Positions 12,100 through 25,654 are shown, counted from the first letter of the stretch. The stretch is DNA of 64,000 nucleotides from Aspidiotus rigidus (GCA_035079385.1 JAVHKY010000005.1:5642001-5706000), one strand, 5' to 3'. The notes: generated by a model not told the origin, from the sequence alone. Numbers and translations are program-made.

Positions 12100-15000
12100 A
12101 AAGGATAATTATACTTATTTCGCAGATGTATCGATCAATGTCCAACATTGAAAACATGATCCATAGTATACCAACTCCAACGAGACATAATATAGTGAGA
12201 GTGATATAAATGGTAATGGTGACTGAGTGATAACGTGATAAAGTGATATGGTGATATGTGCTATAGTGATACAGTGACATGATGCGGAAGGTTGTAATCA
12301 AAGTCATTGTATATTACTAACGTAACAAGTTGTGCATCTTCCTATATACGCAATGAATACAAAAAAATGTAACGAAATTTATCACTATAGGCGCGCAGCG
12401 TCGCATTGCTTATGCTCTTATGGGAGAAATACACGTAAAAAGTATGTTTAGAAACTGCATGTTATCTCCAAAAATCGATCGACACCTACCTATTTTTTCT
12501 TTTGAATATTAAAGACGAGGCTTCTAGCTTTTTTTTAAGCCATACATGAATATAAACGGTTCATTAGAATTTTAGAAATTAAAATTTGAAAAATACGTTT
12601 TCTCCATTGTCAGCCAGCTATTTCCAAAAAACTCGTGAGCAATGCTACGCCAGCGCTCAACATTCATGTTCCGTGGCAACAACATGAAACTGCGCGAGTT
12701 ACTCAACTTGGTGTTCTATACGACTTTGGTTGTAATCGACAGAAATTTAGATCTACGTTCAAAACAGTGTCTTCCCAGGCCGCTACAGTGCTTAGTCGCT
12801 TGTAAAGTTGTTGTACCCACCAACCTGAGTTGTTGGGGGTCGGAACCTTTGTCTGAAACGGTTCCGGGTTTTTGTTTCGCTTCCAAATCACTGTTTTGGT
12901 TCTGGTACATGTTCCAATCACTTAGAGGTTCCAAGTGTTTTAACGCTTCCAGCTCTCGAGTCTCGACATTGCATTGTGGTTTCGGTTTTCGATTCTGGTT
13001 CTAATTCCGGTTCCGGTTCCACTCGGTTAAAAATGAATGTGTGGGAGCGCTAAAGTTGTGCAAAAATAGGCAATATTATGCATGTGTGGGATTTTACCTA
13101 AAAGTAGAATCATGAATACGCGGCGAACAACGACTCAATTTTCTTTTCTTTCGACTTTTAGCATTTAAAAATATGTATTTTGACGTTCCCCTTATAACAG
13201 AAGAGTTCAAAGGATAGACAAAATATTCATCGCATTCCTAATATAACTCTGCCAGATTCATATTTTTACTACGAAATTACGTAAAAAAAAAGCTCGAAAA
13301 TTCTCTATAGGTATTTAATTTAATTCAGTCATTTTTTCTCGGAGCAAATGACGTATGTTTTTCACTGTACATAGGCTGCCGCTAGATTTTTCAAATTATC
13401 TCTGAGAAATTCGTGATTTAGCCGATGAAGACGTCAAAATTCTTCAACAACATATTATAACAAACGAGAACATCTCTCTTACCATCAATTTTAAATGAGA
13501 CGGCTATGGAATGAGTGGAACGAATGCAGGGTGCAGTAACCAACACAAAATAGACCTCAGACGCCTGTTTAAGCGACAGAATAGTCGTAAAATGAAACGA
13601 ATATTAATACCCGCTGTTAATTCGATTTCTAGGCGTTTGAAAATCTCATACGTACATGTATGTGTGAAGCATTTGGTGAATGAAAAGGAAAAGAAATTAG
13701 TCAGTAGGTAATGAAAATGATATTGTGATTACAACCTATGACTCGCAGTTATTCAATGCGTTGAAGGATGACTTCATTGAATACGATATAGCTCCATATC
13801 CTGCGTTTTATTTAGTTGAAAATCACAGATTATAGCAGCTTGTAGGTTGATGAAGACTTTGCTCCTGAAACTGCGATTGACGGTGGAAAACTATAGATGC
13901 GGCTAAATTCTTTCATGTAAGTTTGTCGCATGTCGCACTGATAATACTCACCCAAGTTGTTGTATACAACAAAAAGATGAGCAGTACAGTATACGTACAG
14001 GTACCTACGTATCATTTAATGCATGACTCAATATTATTCTTGAACTCGTGTACAATGACAGAAAGAAAAAAAAAAAAAGGATCGGAAAAAGAGTAGGCTA
14101 CACGAATTCGAAGTGTTTTATAAAATGAAAAAAGACGAATACGATGGACGTAACGCTTCTTTTTCTTTATGCTCTTCATTTTATTCTTTTTCTTTTTCCA
14201 GTACGTACAAAAGAAAAAATTAGTCTACCGAAATAATTCAAAGAAATTTCTTATTTCTTTTCCAATCCATCTTATACGTGACGCATTGTCTATTTATTGG
14301 ATACGCTGTTTCAGTGCACGATCCTGCTTCTGATTTATCTTCTTTGTATACGATCATTTTGGTTTCCTTATTTATTATTATTTATCATTATTTTTATTTT
14401 TTTTTTTTTGTCATGCCCGTACAGAATGATCGACTCCGAAGACCTCTTCACGTAACGCGAGTACAAAATAATTTTAAATTTAGCCTTTTTAAATGTTTTG
14501 TTTTGAAACATCGATTAAAGTGAAACTCTATATCTATCTTTGTATCCGTAATCTCTATACTTAGGTTATACCTGTGCGGTGTGTGAAGTACAGAAGAATA
14601 TTGCCCCATTCGATTCGTGCTCAACAAATACAAGCCTAGATTCTTATACCTCTATTAAATTACTATTTTCTTATTAAATTTTTATTACGAAATCATTACT
14701 GAAGACTATGACGAAAATTAAAAATCCTGATTAAGCAGAATGGTCGAGCTTCATCGACGTATAGTTATGTGCCGGTAGTACGTATTAGAAGTTTCGTGAC
14801 TCTCATTCTCTGGCACTGCACCGTTGAGCATCTCAGCTTCTAATAATAGTCTAATAATATTGGAAATATTTCCGTTACAAGCCTACTTTAGTCAGACATG
14901 CAACGCGAAGATTTAAGATAAAGCGAGTGGAAACACGAAATCATCAACTTCAACAGCACGAGAAATACAGTATAGGTACCGTATACTCGTTCTATATCAG

Positions 15001-16850
15001 TAGTCACTGATCGATTTTAGATTTCTAAAAAATATTCGAAAAGTAATTAAAAGCGCCGCGCCGCTAGACCTAAATAATTTCCGACTTTCAACAGAGATGA
15101 CTGGGCACCCGACAGTGCTGAAGTGACATGAAAGGCTGTTACGATACCCGCTAACCGCAAAATTTAGATTTACTCATTGATGATAGGAGCATGAAAATTG
15201 GTATGGTGAGCATTGATACGGAAAACAAAATTTTAGATTTTGGAAGCTCTTTGAAATTTACTATAGAAGGCGGGTTTTGAGACACCGGCCCACCCAGCCC
15301 CCCCCCCCCCCGTAGAACGAGAGTGAGCGTCGTCAGCATAGTTTTTCAAGTCTTCTTCCAAATCTACATATTTTTGCGTTCGGAATTCCTTCGAATTCTT
15401 TCTTTATTTACATCTCGATGGTTGAAATTTCTGTAAGTCCCTCGTTGATATTTATGCAGCTTACTGGTTGGAATTTTTCCAAATCTCCCTCCCCTTTCAG
15501 AATATATATATATATATATATTACACCAAGGTAGAAATTCTAACAGAGAACCTGTTCTGTGGGAGTTTATTTGAAAATTTTTGCAGTTCGCCGTTGCCCG
15601 CGCAAAATTTTTTGGTGAGTCTATTGAACGTATGAAACCGGAAAAAATGTTTTCTTTTAGCCGAACAAATGTTAGGATATTTAAATACAACCTTAGAAAG
15701 AAAAGTCAATCCAAATTTGGAACATTTGTGATATAATAATAGATGAATTAGGTATCTATTTCACTCTTTCAGCTCCGTCTATGAAAAATATGGCATTTAG
15801 ACATCTTCTCTAAAATTTTTTTTCGAAATGAAATACAAAGGCGCAAAGAGGAAAAAGCAGAAGCAGCAGAAATTACGCCCAAATTTGTGATGTCAATTTC
15901 CTACTCCGATCCCAGTTGAGAGGTCGTAAAAGTGGAGCCCATTCGAGTGACGTTTTTGTTGGTAACGAAATACAAATAGTTTCGAGGTGGTAGGTAGCCA
16001 TTAAGGAACATTTTCCTTCTCTCTAACGTCTTGTACACGACTGTAGTTTTGGTAGTCTATACGCTTACTGTTATGGCGCATTCTAATTTCGTGGAATTTT
16101 ATTCATATCAGAAAACTTACAATTCTATTCGTTCGCTACTCGCGGGTTCTTTTCTATTGCCTACATTGATTGAAGCGAGGGAAGAATATGATTTTCGATA
16201 ATCGATCAGAATTGATATTTGAGCCTGAAATTGCGTTATCGTTCATATGACTTTGAGACTTGAAAAAAAATTCGACTTTCGCTACTTTTAAGTTTAATTT
16301 TACTACGCCTAACATAACTGGTGTTAGACTATACAACAAGGCTACTATGTCAACAGCTAAGGCTAGTTATTTTTATTTCGAGCTTTGAAAAAGTTGATGA
16401 CTATACAAAATTTCCCTTTCATTCAGTTGACAGGATTTGGATACTGCGAGAAACTGCTTCCAAGGAGGTCAAATTCAATTTGCTGAGAATACAGACAACA
16501 TCTTGACCTACAGTATGGACTAGTAAAAATTTCAAGTTCTGAACCAATATATACCATAGTATAGCTGTAATGTGGAGCTTTTTATAAGTCCATAAGCTAG
16601 TCTAAGATTTCGACCCGCTTATGATGTTAATGTTATAAGGTAGGCATGACCTTAACAGATATGAAACATGATTTTTCTTTATTTGGCTTTTCTAGACCAT
16701 TTTTTTTTTTTTCTGGCCAGACCATATATAATGGTTCAATGCGAGAAAAGATACTGATGTGGCCAGAAATAAACGCGCGTTTTTTATATTAAAATGAGGG
16801 ATCTATAACGTCATCAGATTGTGACATCACAAGGCTGACCTATGACGTCA
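12100..16850. other. Non-coding stretch, no supported gene
   Basis: Contains GTGATA-type short tandem repeats near 12195-12285, a GGTTCC-rich stretch near 12840-13020, a (TA)n run near 15501-15520 and a C run near 15300. At about 15539-15560 the hairpin-ended repeat recurs in reverse orientation (AACAGAGAACCTGTT). Open frames up to 120 codons are present but look compositional and have no recognisable product. Confidence 0.5.
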
Positions 16851-16869
16851 CCAAATTGTGACGACACAG

Positions 16870-17170
16870 ATCCGGATTTTAGAGCTATATATGATAGAAG
16901 GGGCCTGAAAAAAAATTTGATCTCCAAGCTATATGTATACGATAGGAGGGGGACTTGGAAAAATGTTGACTTCCAAGCAATATCCCTCCAAGCTATATAT
17001 GTTAGGGGAGAGTAGGAGGGGTACTTGAGACAAATATCGACCTCCCGGCTGTACATGCATATGATAGAAGGTCGACCTGTAAACAACCTCGTGGTTGCCG
17101 GACGGCTGGACGACGGACATTTTTTTCGTAAACCCCCACCTCCCGATAAAACAGGGTCCCTGTTAGAATA
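16870..17170 (+). repeat. Hairpin-ended minisatellite repeat, copy near 17 kb
   Basis: Four or so degenerate modules of the GCTATATATGATAG...GGACTTGGAAAAA type run from about 16885 to 17080. They are followed by a self-complementary stretch near 17093-17120 and the terminal hairpin AACAGGGTCCCTGTT at about 17150-17165. Layout and orientation match the copy at 2290-2575. Just upstream, 16800-16870, two tandem CATCA/GTGAC-rich units contain ACGTCA words. Confidence 0.6.
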
Positions 17171-17815
17171 ATTCAGAATCACGTACCAATGGAGAGCAGA
17201 GTTTTAAACGATGCAACAACATTTAAAGAAAATTATTTCATTTTGATACCAGATATGGCTTTTGAAAAATACATGTAATACAAGCGTTTGCTCCATCTCA
17301 TGATCTGACCACATCGGTTCCTTTTCTCGCGTCGGACCATATTTTATAAAGCTTGAAAGTTGAAATTCATTCAATACCTCTGTTCTCATGCATACAGCTA
17401 TATAATTGGAATTTTTCCAGTTCCCAAGTGGATCAGAGTCTGCACCTCTTTCAAAATCACAATTAGATTCCTCCAACCTTTCACATAGAGCTCAATGGTC
17501 AAAACTTCTTTCAGTCAACTCCGTAAGCATAGCTCGGAATTTCTCCTCTCGACGAATTCTCTCAAACTTCATTCATAATACTAACAGATTATTGATAAAA
17601 TTGTTCTACGTTATTTTTTACTTTTTGTAGAAAATTTTTCTGAAGGTAGAGGCGGGTTCATTGAATGGTTCGTCTTTGATTGTTGAAATATCAGAGAGAT
17701 TTTAATTTCTGGTGAGATCTTGATTCGGAATTGAAGACTGTTTTTCGCTTCACTCGAACAAAACGTGTACTTGAGAACCCTAGTGGTCTCAAAACAACAC
17801 TACTACTCATAGGTA

Positions 17816-18168
17816 TTCTTCAATACACAGCAGAAGCACCTGCACGATTTCCTCCAAGTTCTCCGCGGCCCTGCTGAAAATAAAGAAATCAACAGTAGAA
17901 TTTCCCAGTTTAGATAGAGAAAATTCATTCATTTTCAAGTAACAACCAGAAATTAAAATCTATCTATTTCACAAATTCTACCTCGTCGATTCGGACAAAT
18001 ACCACTATAGTGACAGACGGGTCGGGATTGAAATGAGTCCCATCTGATAGTACAAGTGCACAGCTGTTCATTTCATACGCCGATGTTATTTTCCATAAAA
18101 ACTTCACCATGCGACTGGGTACTCGTAAGTTAATACGCGACCTTGATGAATTCGTAAAAATTCGCATT
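17816..18168 (-). CDS. Candidate RPA3-like OB-fold fragment (weak)
   Basis: On the minus strand, an ATG at 18167 opens a frame that contains SRSRIN followed about 25 residues later by CALVLSDG and a hydrophobic strand, then a good donor (GAG|GTAG) at 17985. The spacing of RSRIN and LSDG recalls the N-terminal part of replication protein A 14-kDa subunit. A later segment with a good acceptor (TTTTCAG at about 17873) encodes an amphipathic AENLEEIVQVLLLCIEEYL ending in a stop, which would suit the RPA3 C-terminal helix, but its phase does not match the donor and about 30 expected residues are missing between them. It may be a decayed copy, or the model may be wrong. Confidence 0.3.
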
Positions 18169-18199
18169 CTTGGAGCTAATTCTTATCTCGCATTCCTTG

Positions 18200-19240
18200 T
18201 ATTTAGGAAGGGAAGCAGTTGTACACTAGGACACACGCACAAGAATCAGTTTAGATAGAGCAAATAGGTATAAGTAAGGACGTAAGCCACCTTATTTAGT
18301 CGTTTAACTCGTTACGTCATCATTTATCCTAAGAATCCCCGAGCGAGGAATGGGAATTTGTACAATTAGTGGATCACTTATTTTGCATTCCTAGCGTTAA
18401 GTTTTTGTATTTTGCTTTAGCACTCAATCTAATAGTTTTCTTCATTATATTTTTCAAATCATGATAAACTGTTGATGAATGATGATGTAATGATCAAATA
18501 TACCAGCCTATATCCTCACTCGGCTTTAGTTTAGATTGCAGGTTTCAGGACATATCATCCGTTACCCATATCGCCAAACAGACTTCCGTAAAATTCCTTA
18601 TATTATGTGTAGAGGTATTACTCGGAAGATAATTTATTAATCATCAAATAAAATTAATTAAGTTGCGCAATCGTCAGTCAACTTCAACAAAATGAAATAA
18701 GATGGAATGTCTACTAATCTTGTCTGCCTAGCGACTCGCCGTCCAATTAGTACATACTTTCAAGAAATGTAGCGGTAAGCGTTCAATGACTAGAGTTTTC
18801 AGACACGGCAGAATGACAAACGTTCTTTTTTTCCTATCTCGTTTCATTCCTGTTTTTCAACTCTTCTTGTGAGTCGTTTTGATCTCAAATAAAGGATTAA
18901 GTTCAGGTGATATTAATTACCAATACATATATTTTTAAGAAATGTGTTGAAGAGAATAATTTATTTCAGAAGAAATGAAAACATATCGAATGGTAAATTT
19001 TTTCTGGATCGCATATTACTCTCCTTATTTCAAGATAATTTAAATTAATTACAGACAGACGAGTTTTTCAAAAATACAGAGTAAGCATGATGATTACATT
19101 TAAAAACGCAGTATCTAATCAAGTTACAATATATTTCGCTGATGTTGAAGAGCGGCTTTTATAATAATAACAGAACAATAACAGGAACGAAAGATACATC
19201 CGATATTCTACTTTTCAGACGTGCTAGTAGTATACTATCG
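18200..19240. other. Intergenic stretch downstream of UQCRQ
   Basis: No open frame of note. A possible minus-strand poly-A signal (TTTATT on the plus strand) at 18960-18965 lies about 280 bp beyond the UQCRQ stop. Confidence 0.5.
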
Positions 19241-19242
19241 AT

Positions 19243-19683
19243 CTATACATCGTTTTCGAAATCTTTAGGGTTCTTGCGACCCATTTGCCACTCCAAGTGC
19301 TCCCAACTGTCGGTCAGGATATAATATGCGGCATAAGCTGCGAAAGAAATTCTTAATTAATAATATTGTTCTCTAAACTACCAGAAGTCCAAATGATTGG
19401 AAGTTATCAGAATCTATACACTCATCGTAAATTCGCACTTAGGGCTACTTGAACCACTTGACAAAGAGCGATCAGTGTGGCAAAAATACTCTTGGGTTTC
19501 AATTTTCTGAAAAATAAGGAGGAAAGACTCACTTGGAACTACCCAGAAATTTCTCAAGATTCTGCCAGGTAAAGTCTTCGACAATTGAATTAATGTACGC
19601 GATACACTGAGTTCAAATGGAGACAACTTGTGAAAAACAATGTGTCTCAACCGATAATCATATCCAGGCAGTCCGTGTCCCAT
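19243..19683 (-). CDS. UQCRQ: Cytochrome b-c1 complex subunit 8 (UQCRQ/QCR8)
   Basis: Small subunit of mitochondrial respiratory complex III (ubiquinol-cytochrome c reductase), an inner-membrane protein that contacts cytochrome b and supports complex assembly. Two coding exons: 19683-19533 and 19337-19243 (TAG stop). The first carries LRHIVFHKLSPFE, the family hallmark (R.I..Y.LSPFE), then a basic stretch and FWVVP. The second gives TYAAYYILTDSWE, the transmembrane helix, then GRKNPKDFEND, the conserved C-terminus. The phase-1 junction joins A|CT to make Thr. The product is 81 residues, against about 82 in vertebrates. The ATG at 19683 lies 10 nt after an acceptor (TTACAG), so a 5' untranslated exon is expected upstream. 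It lies divergent from aftiphilin. Both the family call and the start are strong. Confidence 0.9.
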
Positions 19684-19699
19684 ATCGAAATATCTGTAA

Positions 19700-20970
19700 T
19701 TCAAAAGTGAATTGCATAATATAATTCCAACTTTATATATTCTACTTCCATTTCAACACATGTTCGTTCTGTTTCACTGAAAAGTAACCTGGAGAATTCT
19801 ATGTCATAAATGAAAGAATTAAAAATTCGAACTACGGCAAACGGGGATCGTTCCCAACAATTGGACTTTTCATAATCAATTTTTCAATATATCCTTCTCT
19901 TCCTCTCTTTTTTCAACAGAGATTGTTGACGTGTTAATCAGTAAGGTGATTTTGTCACTATGTATTCCACGTAACTACGATAATAAAAATCGCAGTCGAA
20001 GGAAAAAATTAGAAACTATAAACGATGTTACTGACATGAAGGTTATTCCTGGGGTACGAGAGATGAGTTGTCTTCCAACAATTGATCGTAGTAAACAGAG
20101 GCGAATAAGTAGTTATGAAGCTTGAATTATTCACACCGTTTTCTTTATAACTTCCTCAAAAATGGGCGCCTAACTATACGCGATGAAACTTGACATTTTC
20201 GCATTTTGCCCTTGACAAATTGAAAAATAATCAGAGGTATAGATAAGAAGATCACTCGGATTCACTCACTTTTTTTAACGAGGTGTTCAAATCAACGAAG
20301 TTGGATTAGATTTGCTTCACTTCCACTGCTCAACGAGGACAGAGTATTTACCAAAGAATAAAATGGACCGATTTATCAGTCGGGTTTGTTGAAGTTTCAA
20401 CAAAAGGAAGTTCTGCTGTTTTGTTACTGAATGAAAGATAGTACACTAAACTTCACAGATCAAATTTATCAACATTTACAGCGACACAGCTTGAGTCCTC
20501 GAATATCTCAATATTTTTGCTTTGCAAGATGATAAGCTTTCAGACTTATAGCATAAGCTGTAAGCTTGTGCTGTGGTGTATTCCAAATCAATAGTTATAT
20601 TTTCAACCACGTGCGCTACTATCGATCTTATGACTAATAAAATATAATGATAAGAATCATTCAAGGTTTCAAGTCGGATCCAGACCTAGACATTATCTGA
20701 AGTCAGTCTGTAGTGTAGTAATGATAATTTTCTTTCTTTCTCATCTTGTCCAAGAATTTTTTTCTCATAATTTCAACTATTTTTGTGTATTCAGAATCAT
20801 GAAGTGAGAATCACTGGTAAACACCTCTACAAGTATGTATCCAATTATAGAAGTGACACTTGTTCATCTTGGTGTATTTCAAAATTGAAGAAATTTCTCA
20901 TTTTTGTTACAAGATGGATTATTACAGATGAATATTATGAGAATCCGACATTTCTAATCGACAGATTGGG
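19700..20970. other. Divergent intergenic region between UQCRQ and aftiphilin
   Basis: No third gene seen. It should hold the UQCRQ 5' untranslated exon and promoter and the aftiphilin promoter/5' UTR. An acceptor-like TTTTTGTGTATTCAG just before 20798 suggests that the aftiphilin first coding exon begins there, with ATG at 20975. Confidence 0.5.
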
Positions 20971-20974
20971 AGAC

Positions 20975-23900
20975 ATGACGAATCGTGTACCACCTCTGCA
21001 TCCAGCTTCTCCTCCTCCATTCCATCCTGACTCTCCACCACCGTTCGGCAAATTCACATCTTGTGAAGATGACGTCGATGAAATGGACGATTTCGGCGAG
21101 TATATTGGCGAAACACCAAATCTTGGAGAAGAATTTCACGGGGGTATGAATTTTAGAAGTTCACTCTGAGGAAGCAGTTCAATAATAAAATTTACACTGC
21201 CTGTTTAAATTTTTAGGTTTGTCGGATCCAATCGTGTCGACCAATGGTTCGTCTATCAAAACTAATGCACCTCTGTCAACTTCAGAAACCGACAGTCTGG
21301 GTATTGAAGAGCCGGTGTGCGACGGAGGTTCCAGTGTCCCTGTAAGTGCTCAGAACGGATCATTTTCTATGCATGAGATGAAAACGGTCGAAGAGTCTTT
21401 GAAAGTTGGTGACTCGATCGTAGAGAGAATTGCTGCGGACAATGTTGCTAGCGAATCCAACATGACTGATTATGTTGATTGTTTTTTGGATAATGTTGAA
21501 GAAAATGAGAATTTTGAGATTCATAATTGTGAAAATGACATCAATATTTCGGATCCATCGAACTTCTTCGAGATTGGAGAACCAAGTTCTTCAGAAATGT
21601 TCGAAAATAATGATATAGCAGCTGAATCCAGTGATGACTCTAGTGCCGTAATCAATGAAGCTGCTTTTGTACTGCCCGACTCCATGGAGGAGGATAACAT
21701 ACCTGACGACAGTTTAAAAGAAATTTCGCCCTCCGAGAATGATGATTATAAAGAGAACTTCGACTTGAACCCAGCTGAATTGTCCAAAGTTCGAGAACTG
21801 GACCCGTCTAATTCAAAAACTGGTTTTGAAAAAGATCATTCCTCTTCGATTTCATCGAAGACCATGGATGTTAAAACTCCGGAAACCGTCGATATATTTA
21901 CTGCGGCAGAATGTTCAAGGTCTTCCTATGACCCGCTTACCATTGATTGCTCCTCGACAATTCAAGAAAAAGATTTAGTGGAGTTATCTTCAACATTGGA
22001 AAACTTCGGTGATTTTTCTTCCGAAACTGATGATTTTGACGATTTCGTTTCACCTCCTACCTATGAAACCGAGTCACTAAAACAATCTACGAGTGAGAAT
22101 GAAAATACGGAATTGGAAACAGATGAATCGAGTGCATTCGTTTTTGATGTGAATGACGGTAACCTGTTTGACGTGGAATTTTGGCGCGATATCTTTCCGT
22201 ATGAGGGTGAGGTGAGTACAATAACATTGTTACATTGATTCGACTCTGAAAAGATCATGAATGATTCTATTGTTTGTATTAGGATCCAATAGAAGTAAAT
22301 GTGACTCCTTTGGAAAGTAAATTAAATGCAAGCTCTGTTTGGTGCAAAATTAAAAATATCGAAGCTACTCCGGCCCTGAGTTTTAATTGGAACGATTCGG
22401 AATCGAAGAAGTTGCTTCTATTAACTTTGGGAATCGACTCAAGAAACATCGTAAGATCTTAATTCATTCGTAAAAAGGAGAGAAATAAGAGATTTTAGCC
22501 GTTTTACTTAGTTTGGATCAACAATCGTTTTTTTCAAAAATTCGTTCAATGATTATTCTCTCGGAACTATTCTTTATTCTTCGGTGGATGAGTATCTTGG
22601 TTTTACACACCAGCGTCTTTCCTCTGCGTACCTGACTACAATTTATTAATAATACATTTGAATCTTTTCATTGCGCTTGCTTAAAGAGTCCGAGAAAGAG
22701 CTGTCATGACCTTAGACGCAGAAGTTTTCCAGTAAAATCTGTGATCTCTTTCTCAAACAAAACTTATTTTTTAATGATCCTCCTATGAATTTCAATATTT
22801 TTCATTTCATGTTTACAGTTATTTGGTCCGCGATGGAACTCTGAAGTACCTCGATTTGCTTCTAATTTAGGGCTTAATCCATTGGTTCCTCAAAAAGCAA
22901 TTGCTGGTGAAAGTAATGACCCGCAACATTCCTATTCATTTATTGACGAACCAACCACCGGAAATCGCGAAGAAAATTGTTCTCAGGTTTTTAACTTCTA
23001 ACTTGTTCAAAATATAATTGTCATCATCTTACAATCAATCGTAAAATGAAAACATTGTCTTCTAAAAATATTATATGATACAATCTATACCGTCCTAATG
23101 AAGCTCTCCTTTCTTCTTCCCACTCAAAGGAGTGGAACAGAATATTTTAGTACTATTCTCCAAAAAGTATCATTTCACTTTGTAAAATTTAAAATCTTCA
23201 ACTTTTTATCTTTGAAAACTACGGTACAACGTTGATGATATTTAAAATTTGCTTTCCGTTTTTGTTTTATAGATCGTGGACGATATTCGAGATGCTCATT
23301 TTGATTGGACTGGTAGTGGTTTAACAAATCCTTTAGGCATCCGTAAGTATAAAATATTCAAATTTACAATACACACTGGTGGAGGAATCTTCAATGATAA
23401 GAATCTACTCAAAGTTACAAACTTGAAGCTGCCACATTCGTGCAGATCATCCAGAAATCTAAATCTTTTGTTTCTGAATTAGATTCACACTCAACTCTAT
23501 TAGATTTGGATTTGTTGGCGAATTTTGATATTCATTCGCCTTACTATAAAGAAAAGCGTAAGTAATTCAGCCAGACACGACCGAAAATTTTCAAGTTTTG
23601 ATTAACAAAACCTATTGAAATTTTGATTCGAATGAAATACGAACGCTTCTTTTGTCGTATGAGTATCGTTAATCCTAAATATAATATTTGATGTTTGAAA
23701 ATTATCAAATTGATGGTAGAACTATTTATTATGTGCGCGTTTTTTCGTTGCATGATCGGTATGATTCAAGAGGGAAAATTAAGTAATCAAATTATTTCGC
23801 TTCCGAACTATAAAATTTTTGGATGAACATTGAACGTTATTTTGATTGACCACATAATCGTTCAGGGAATGAATAATTTGGTTACGTTAAGAGTTTATTT

Positions 23901-25582
23901 GTTTATTTATGTTTTCGTGGAAGATCATGCTTTTAAATTGACAAAGGAGCATGAAATAAGCACGCCTGAGCATGAATGATAATGTAGAGATATCCGCTTC
24001 TTCATTTTGCCGTTTGTCATGAGCTGCATGTTGTGTATTTCCAATAATACTGTTTAGCATGAATTTTTAATTTTAGATTTTTAGGCATTGTCGCATTACT
24101 TGATGAACAAAATGAGTACTTATGAGGAAAAATTTGGTTATCGACTATCTTGAAATCTTAATGAGGAGATCGCCAGCGGCGGATTTAGAAAAATAAAATA
24201 GGAATGGGGGCAAAATTTCCCGCATCAGCGCGGAATTTTCTTTTTGCTTCCTTTCCTCTCAATTTTCGGTACATTATGGGAGCCGCGTTTTTCCCCCTTT
24301 TTTCTCTTTCTCTTCTCGTTTTTCTCTTTTTCACATTTTTCTTTTTTAGTTTCCTTTCCCAATAGAGGGGGGTATGCTTCTTTCTTGGACCCGCCACTGG
24401 AGATTGGCTGTTTATCTTATTTTACTATTTATTAGAAAGAAAAAATTTGTTGAAATATTATTTCGTCCGTACCAAATTCTTAGGTATGTGATTAGGAAGC
24501 ATAACTAGGAGGGTCAGATAACAAACCGATGTTAATTTAATTTGTGAATTCCCTGCCTTTATGTTCATCATTTTTGGTTTTCGAACTACCTTCTTTTTTT
24601 TCCCTTCCTCATTCTTTTTCTGTTTGAACTGAGAACGAGCAGCATTTAAATTCAAGATTTGAAAATAGCAATTCATTTTTGGTGAACTGCAAAAATAACC
24701 AAAGATAAAATACAAAATGCGGTGTTATTGAATTAAATGATTGTATGTTCTGAAGTTTTGTGGAAGCAATGGTAGTATAATATTTTTCTTCTTTTTTTTA
24801 TTGTATGACGAGAGTTTCATTTAAAGTAAAAACGATGTTAATTGAACTACCTTTACCTATTAAATACAGCCGCTCATTCAACTTAATGTTTGCAAGAAAG
24901 ATGAAAAATTACTCACTTCCTATTTTATATAATATTCAGTTTACGATATAGAATAAGCAGATTTCATATATGGATAAACTTGTCCATTGAAATCTGTTGG
25001 TCTATGATTGCATTAAGAAGGTAACAAAAAAAAATCGCTCATCTCTTTTAACGATGAAATTCATTATATATTTGAAAAAATATTGCTTGGAGAATTGGTA
25101 TTAAATCGTAAACGTTTAAAACTAGAATTTATACCTTTCCAATTCCCCCGGTTTTTAAATTCAGACTTTTCAGTATATTCCCACGATTTACCGAATGATA
25201 CTAATGTCATTTGTATAATTAAATAACGATCTTTCTCTATCGCGATTTTTGAACAAACTCTGATAGGAAAATCTCCTTGTTAAAAGAGTTGAGTCAAAAA
25301 AACGTACATCCGGGTTCTATCAAAAGGTGCGACAATATTGCAGCAATAACATTGTTTTCCTTTTTTCTTCCACAATTACATTGCTTTTTTCCATTTAATA
25401 CAGGTAAATCAGAAAAAATTATCGAAGAGTCAACAGATAGTAAGCTGGAATGCGACCTCTCAACCGTCAACGATAAAACTTCAAGTGATCCTGGACTCAG
25501 TACAGAAGCCACTCAAATATTAAATAGCTTACCCGATTTATTAGTCATGGAGAAACAATACATTGTGTTTCCAATTCGTTGA
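20975..25582 (+). CDS. AFTPH: Aftiphilin, clathrin-associated trafficking protein
   Basis: Accessory protein that binds clathrin and adaptor (AP-1/GGA ear) domains at the trans-Golgi network and endosomes. Seven coding exons: 20975-21143, 21217-22211, 22283-22450, 22819-22986, 23273-23342, 23483-23557 and 25404-25582, total 1,824 bp (607 residues), all phases consistent. Evidence: a Pro-rich N-terminus ([11 protein letters not shown]); a long acidic, unstructured region with adaptor-type motifs (DDFGEY, ENFGDF, DDFDDFV); then the conserved C-terminal clathrin-binding region with a Trp near residue 408, [17 protein letters not shown] and [13 protein letters not shown]; and an ending [19 protein letters not shown], matching the vertebrate end. 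I chose the ATG at 20975 because an upstream in-frame ATG (20783) gives residues unlike the family. The last intron (1.85 kb) contains a hAT-type MITE. Convergent with NCAPG. Confidence 0.88.
24174..24399. mobile_element. hAT-type MITE in the last aftiphilin intron
   Basis: Terminal repeats CAGCGGCGGATTTAG (left) and the reverse complement of TGGACCCGCCACTG (right) fit the CAGTGGCGG ends typical of hAT elements. Flanking 8-mers GAGATCGC and GAGATTGG match at 6 of 8 positions, as an old 8-bp target duplication would. The interior is T/C-rich on the plus strand, without coding capacity. Confidence 0.6.
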
Positions 25583-25630
25583 AAAAGTATTCACTGTCGA
25601 ATAATTTTGTATTTTTACCATTTGTATCGT

Positions 25631-25636
25631 TTTATT
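25631..25636 (-). terminator. NCAPG candidate poly-A signal
   Basis: TTTATT on the plus strand reads AATAAA on the minus strand, about 110 bp beyond the NCAPG stop (25744). It lies upstream of the aftiphilin signal, so the two mature transcripts probably overlap by some tens of bases. Confidence 0.5.
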
Positions 25637-25648
25637 GTTCAACCTCGA

Positions 25649-25654
25649 AATAAA
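25649..25654 (+). terminator. Aftiphilin poly-A signal AATAAA
   Basis: Canonical AATAAA 67 bp after the aftiphilin stop codon, followed by a GT-rich stretch. Confidence 0.7.

Noticed and set aside
12642..13004. 120-codon plus-strand open frame
   Set aside because: Falls in GGTTCC-rich low-complexity text with competing minus-strand frames; no recognisable domain and no splice context.
17204..17476. 90-codon minus-strand frame
   Set aside because: No family resemblance, Cys/aromatic-rich end, and no supporting exon structure.
23446..23482. Upstream acceptor for aftiphilin exon 6
   Set aside because: Use of the CAG at 23445 puts a TAA in frame after four codons; the acceptor ending at 23482 keeps the frame.
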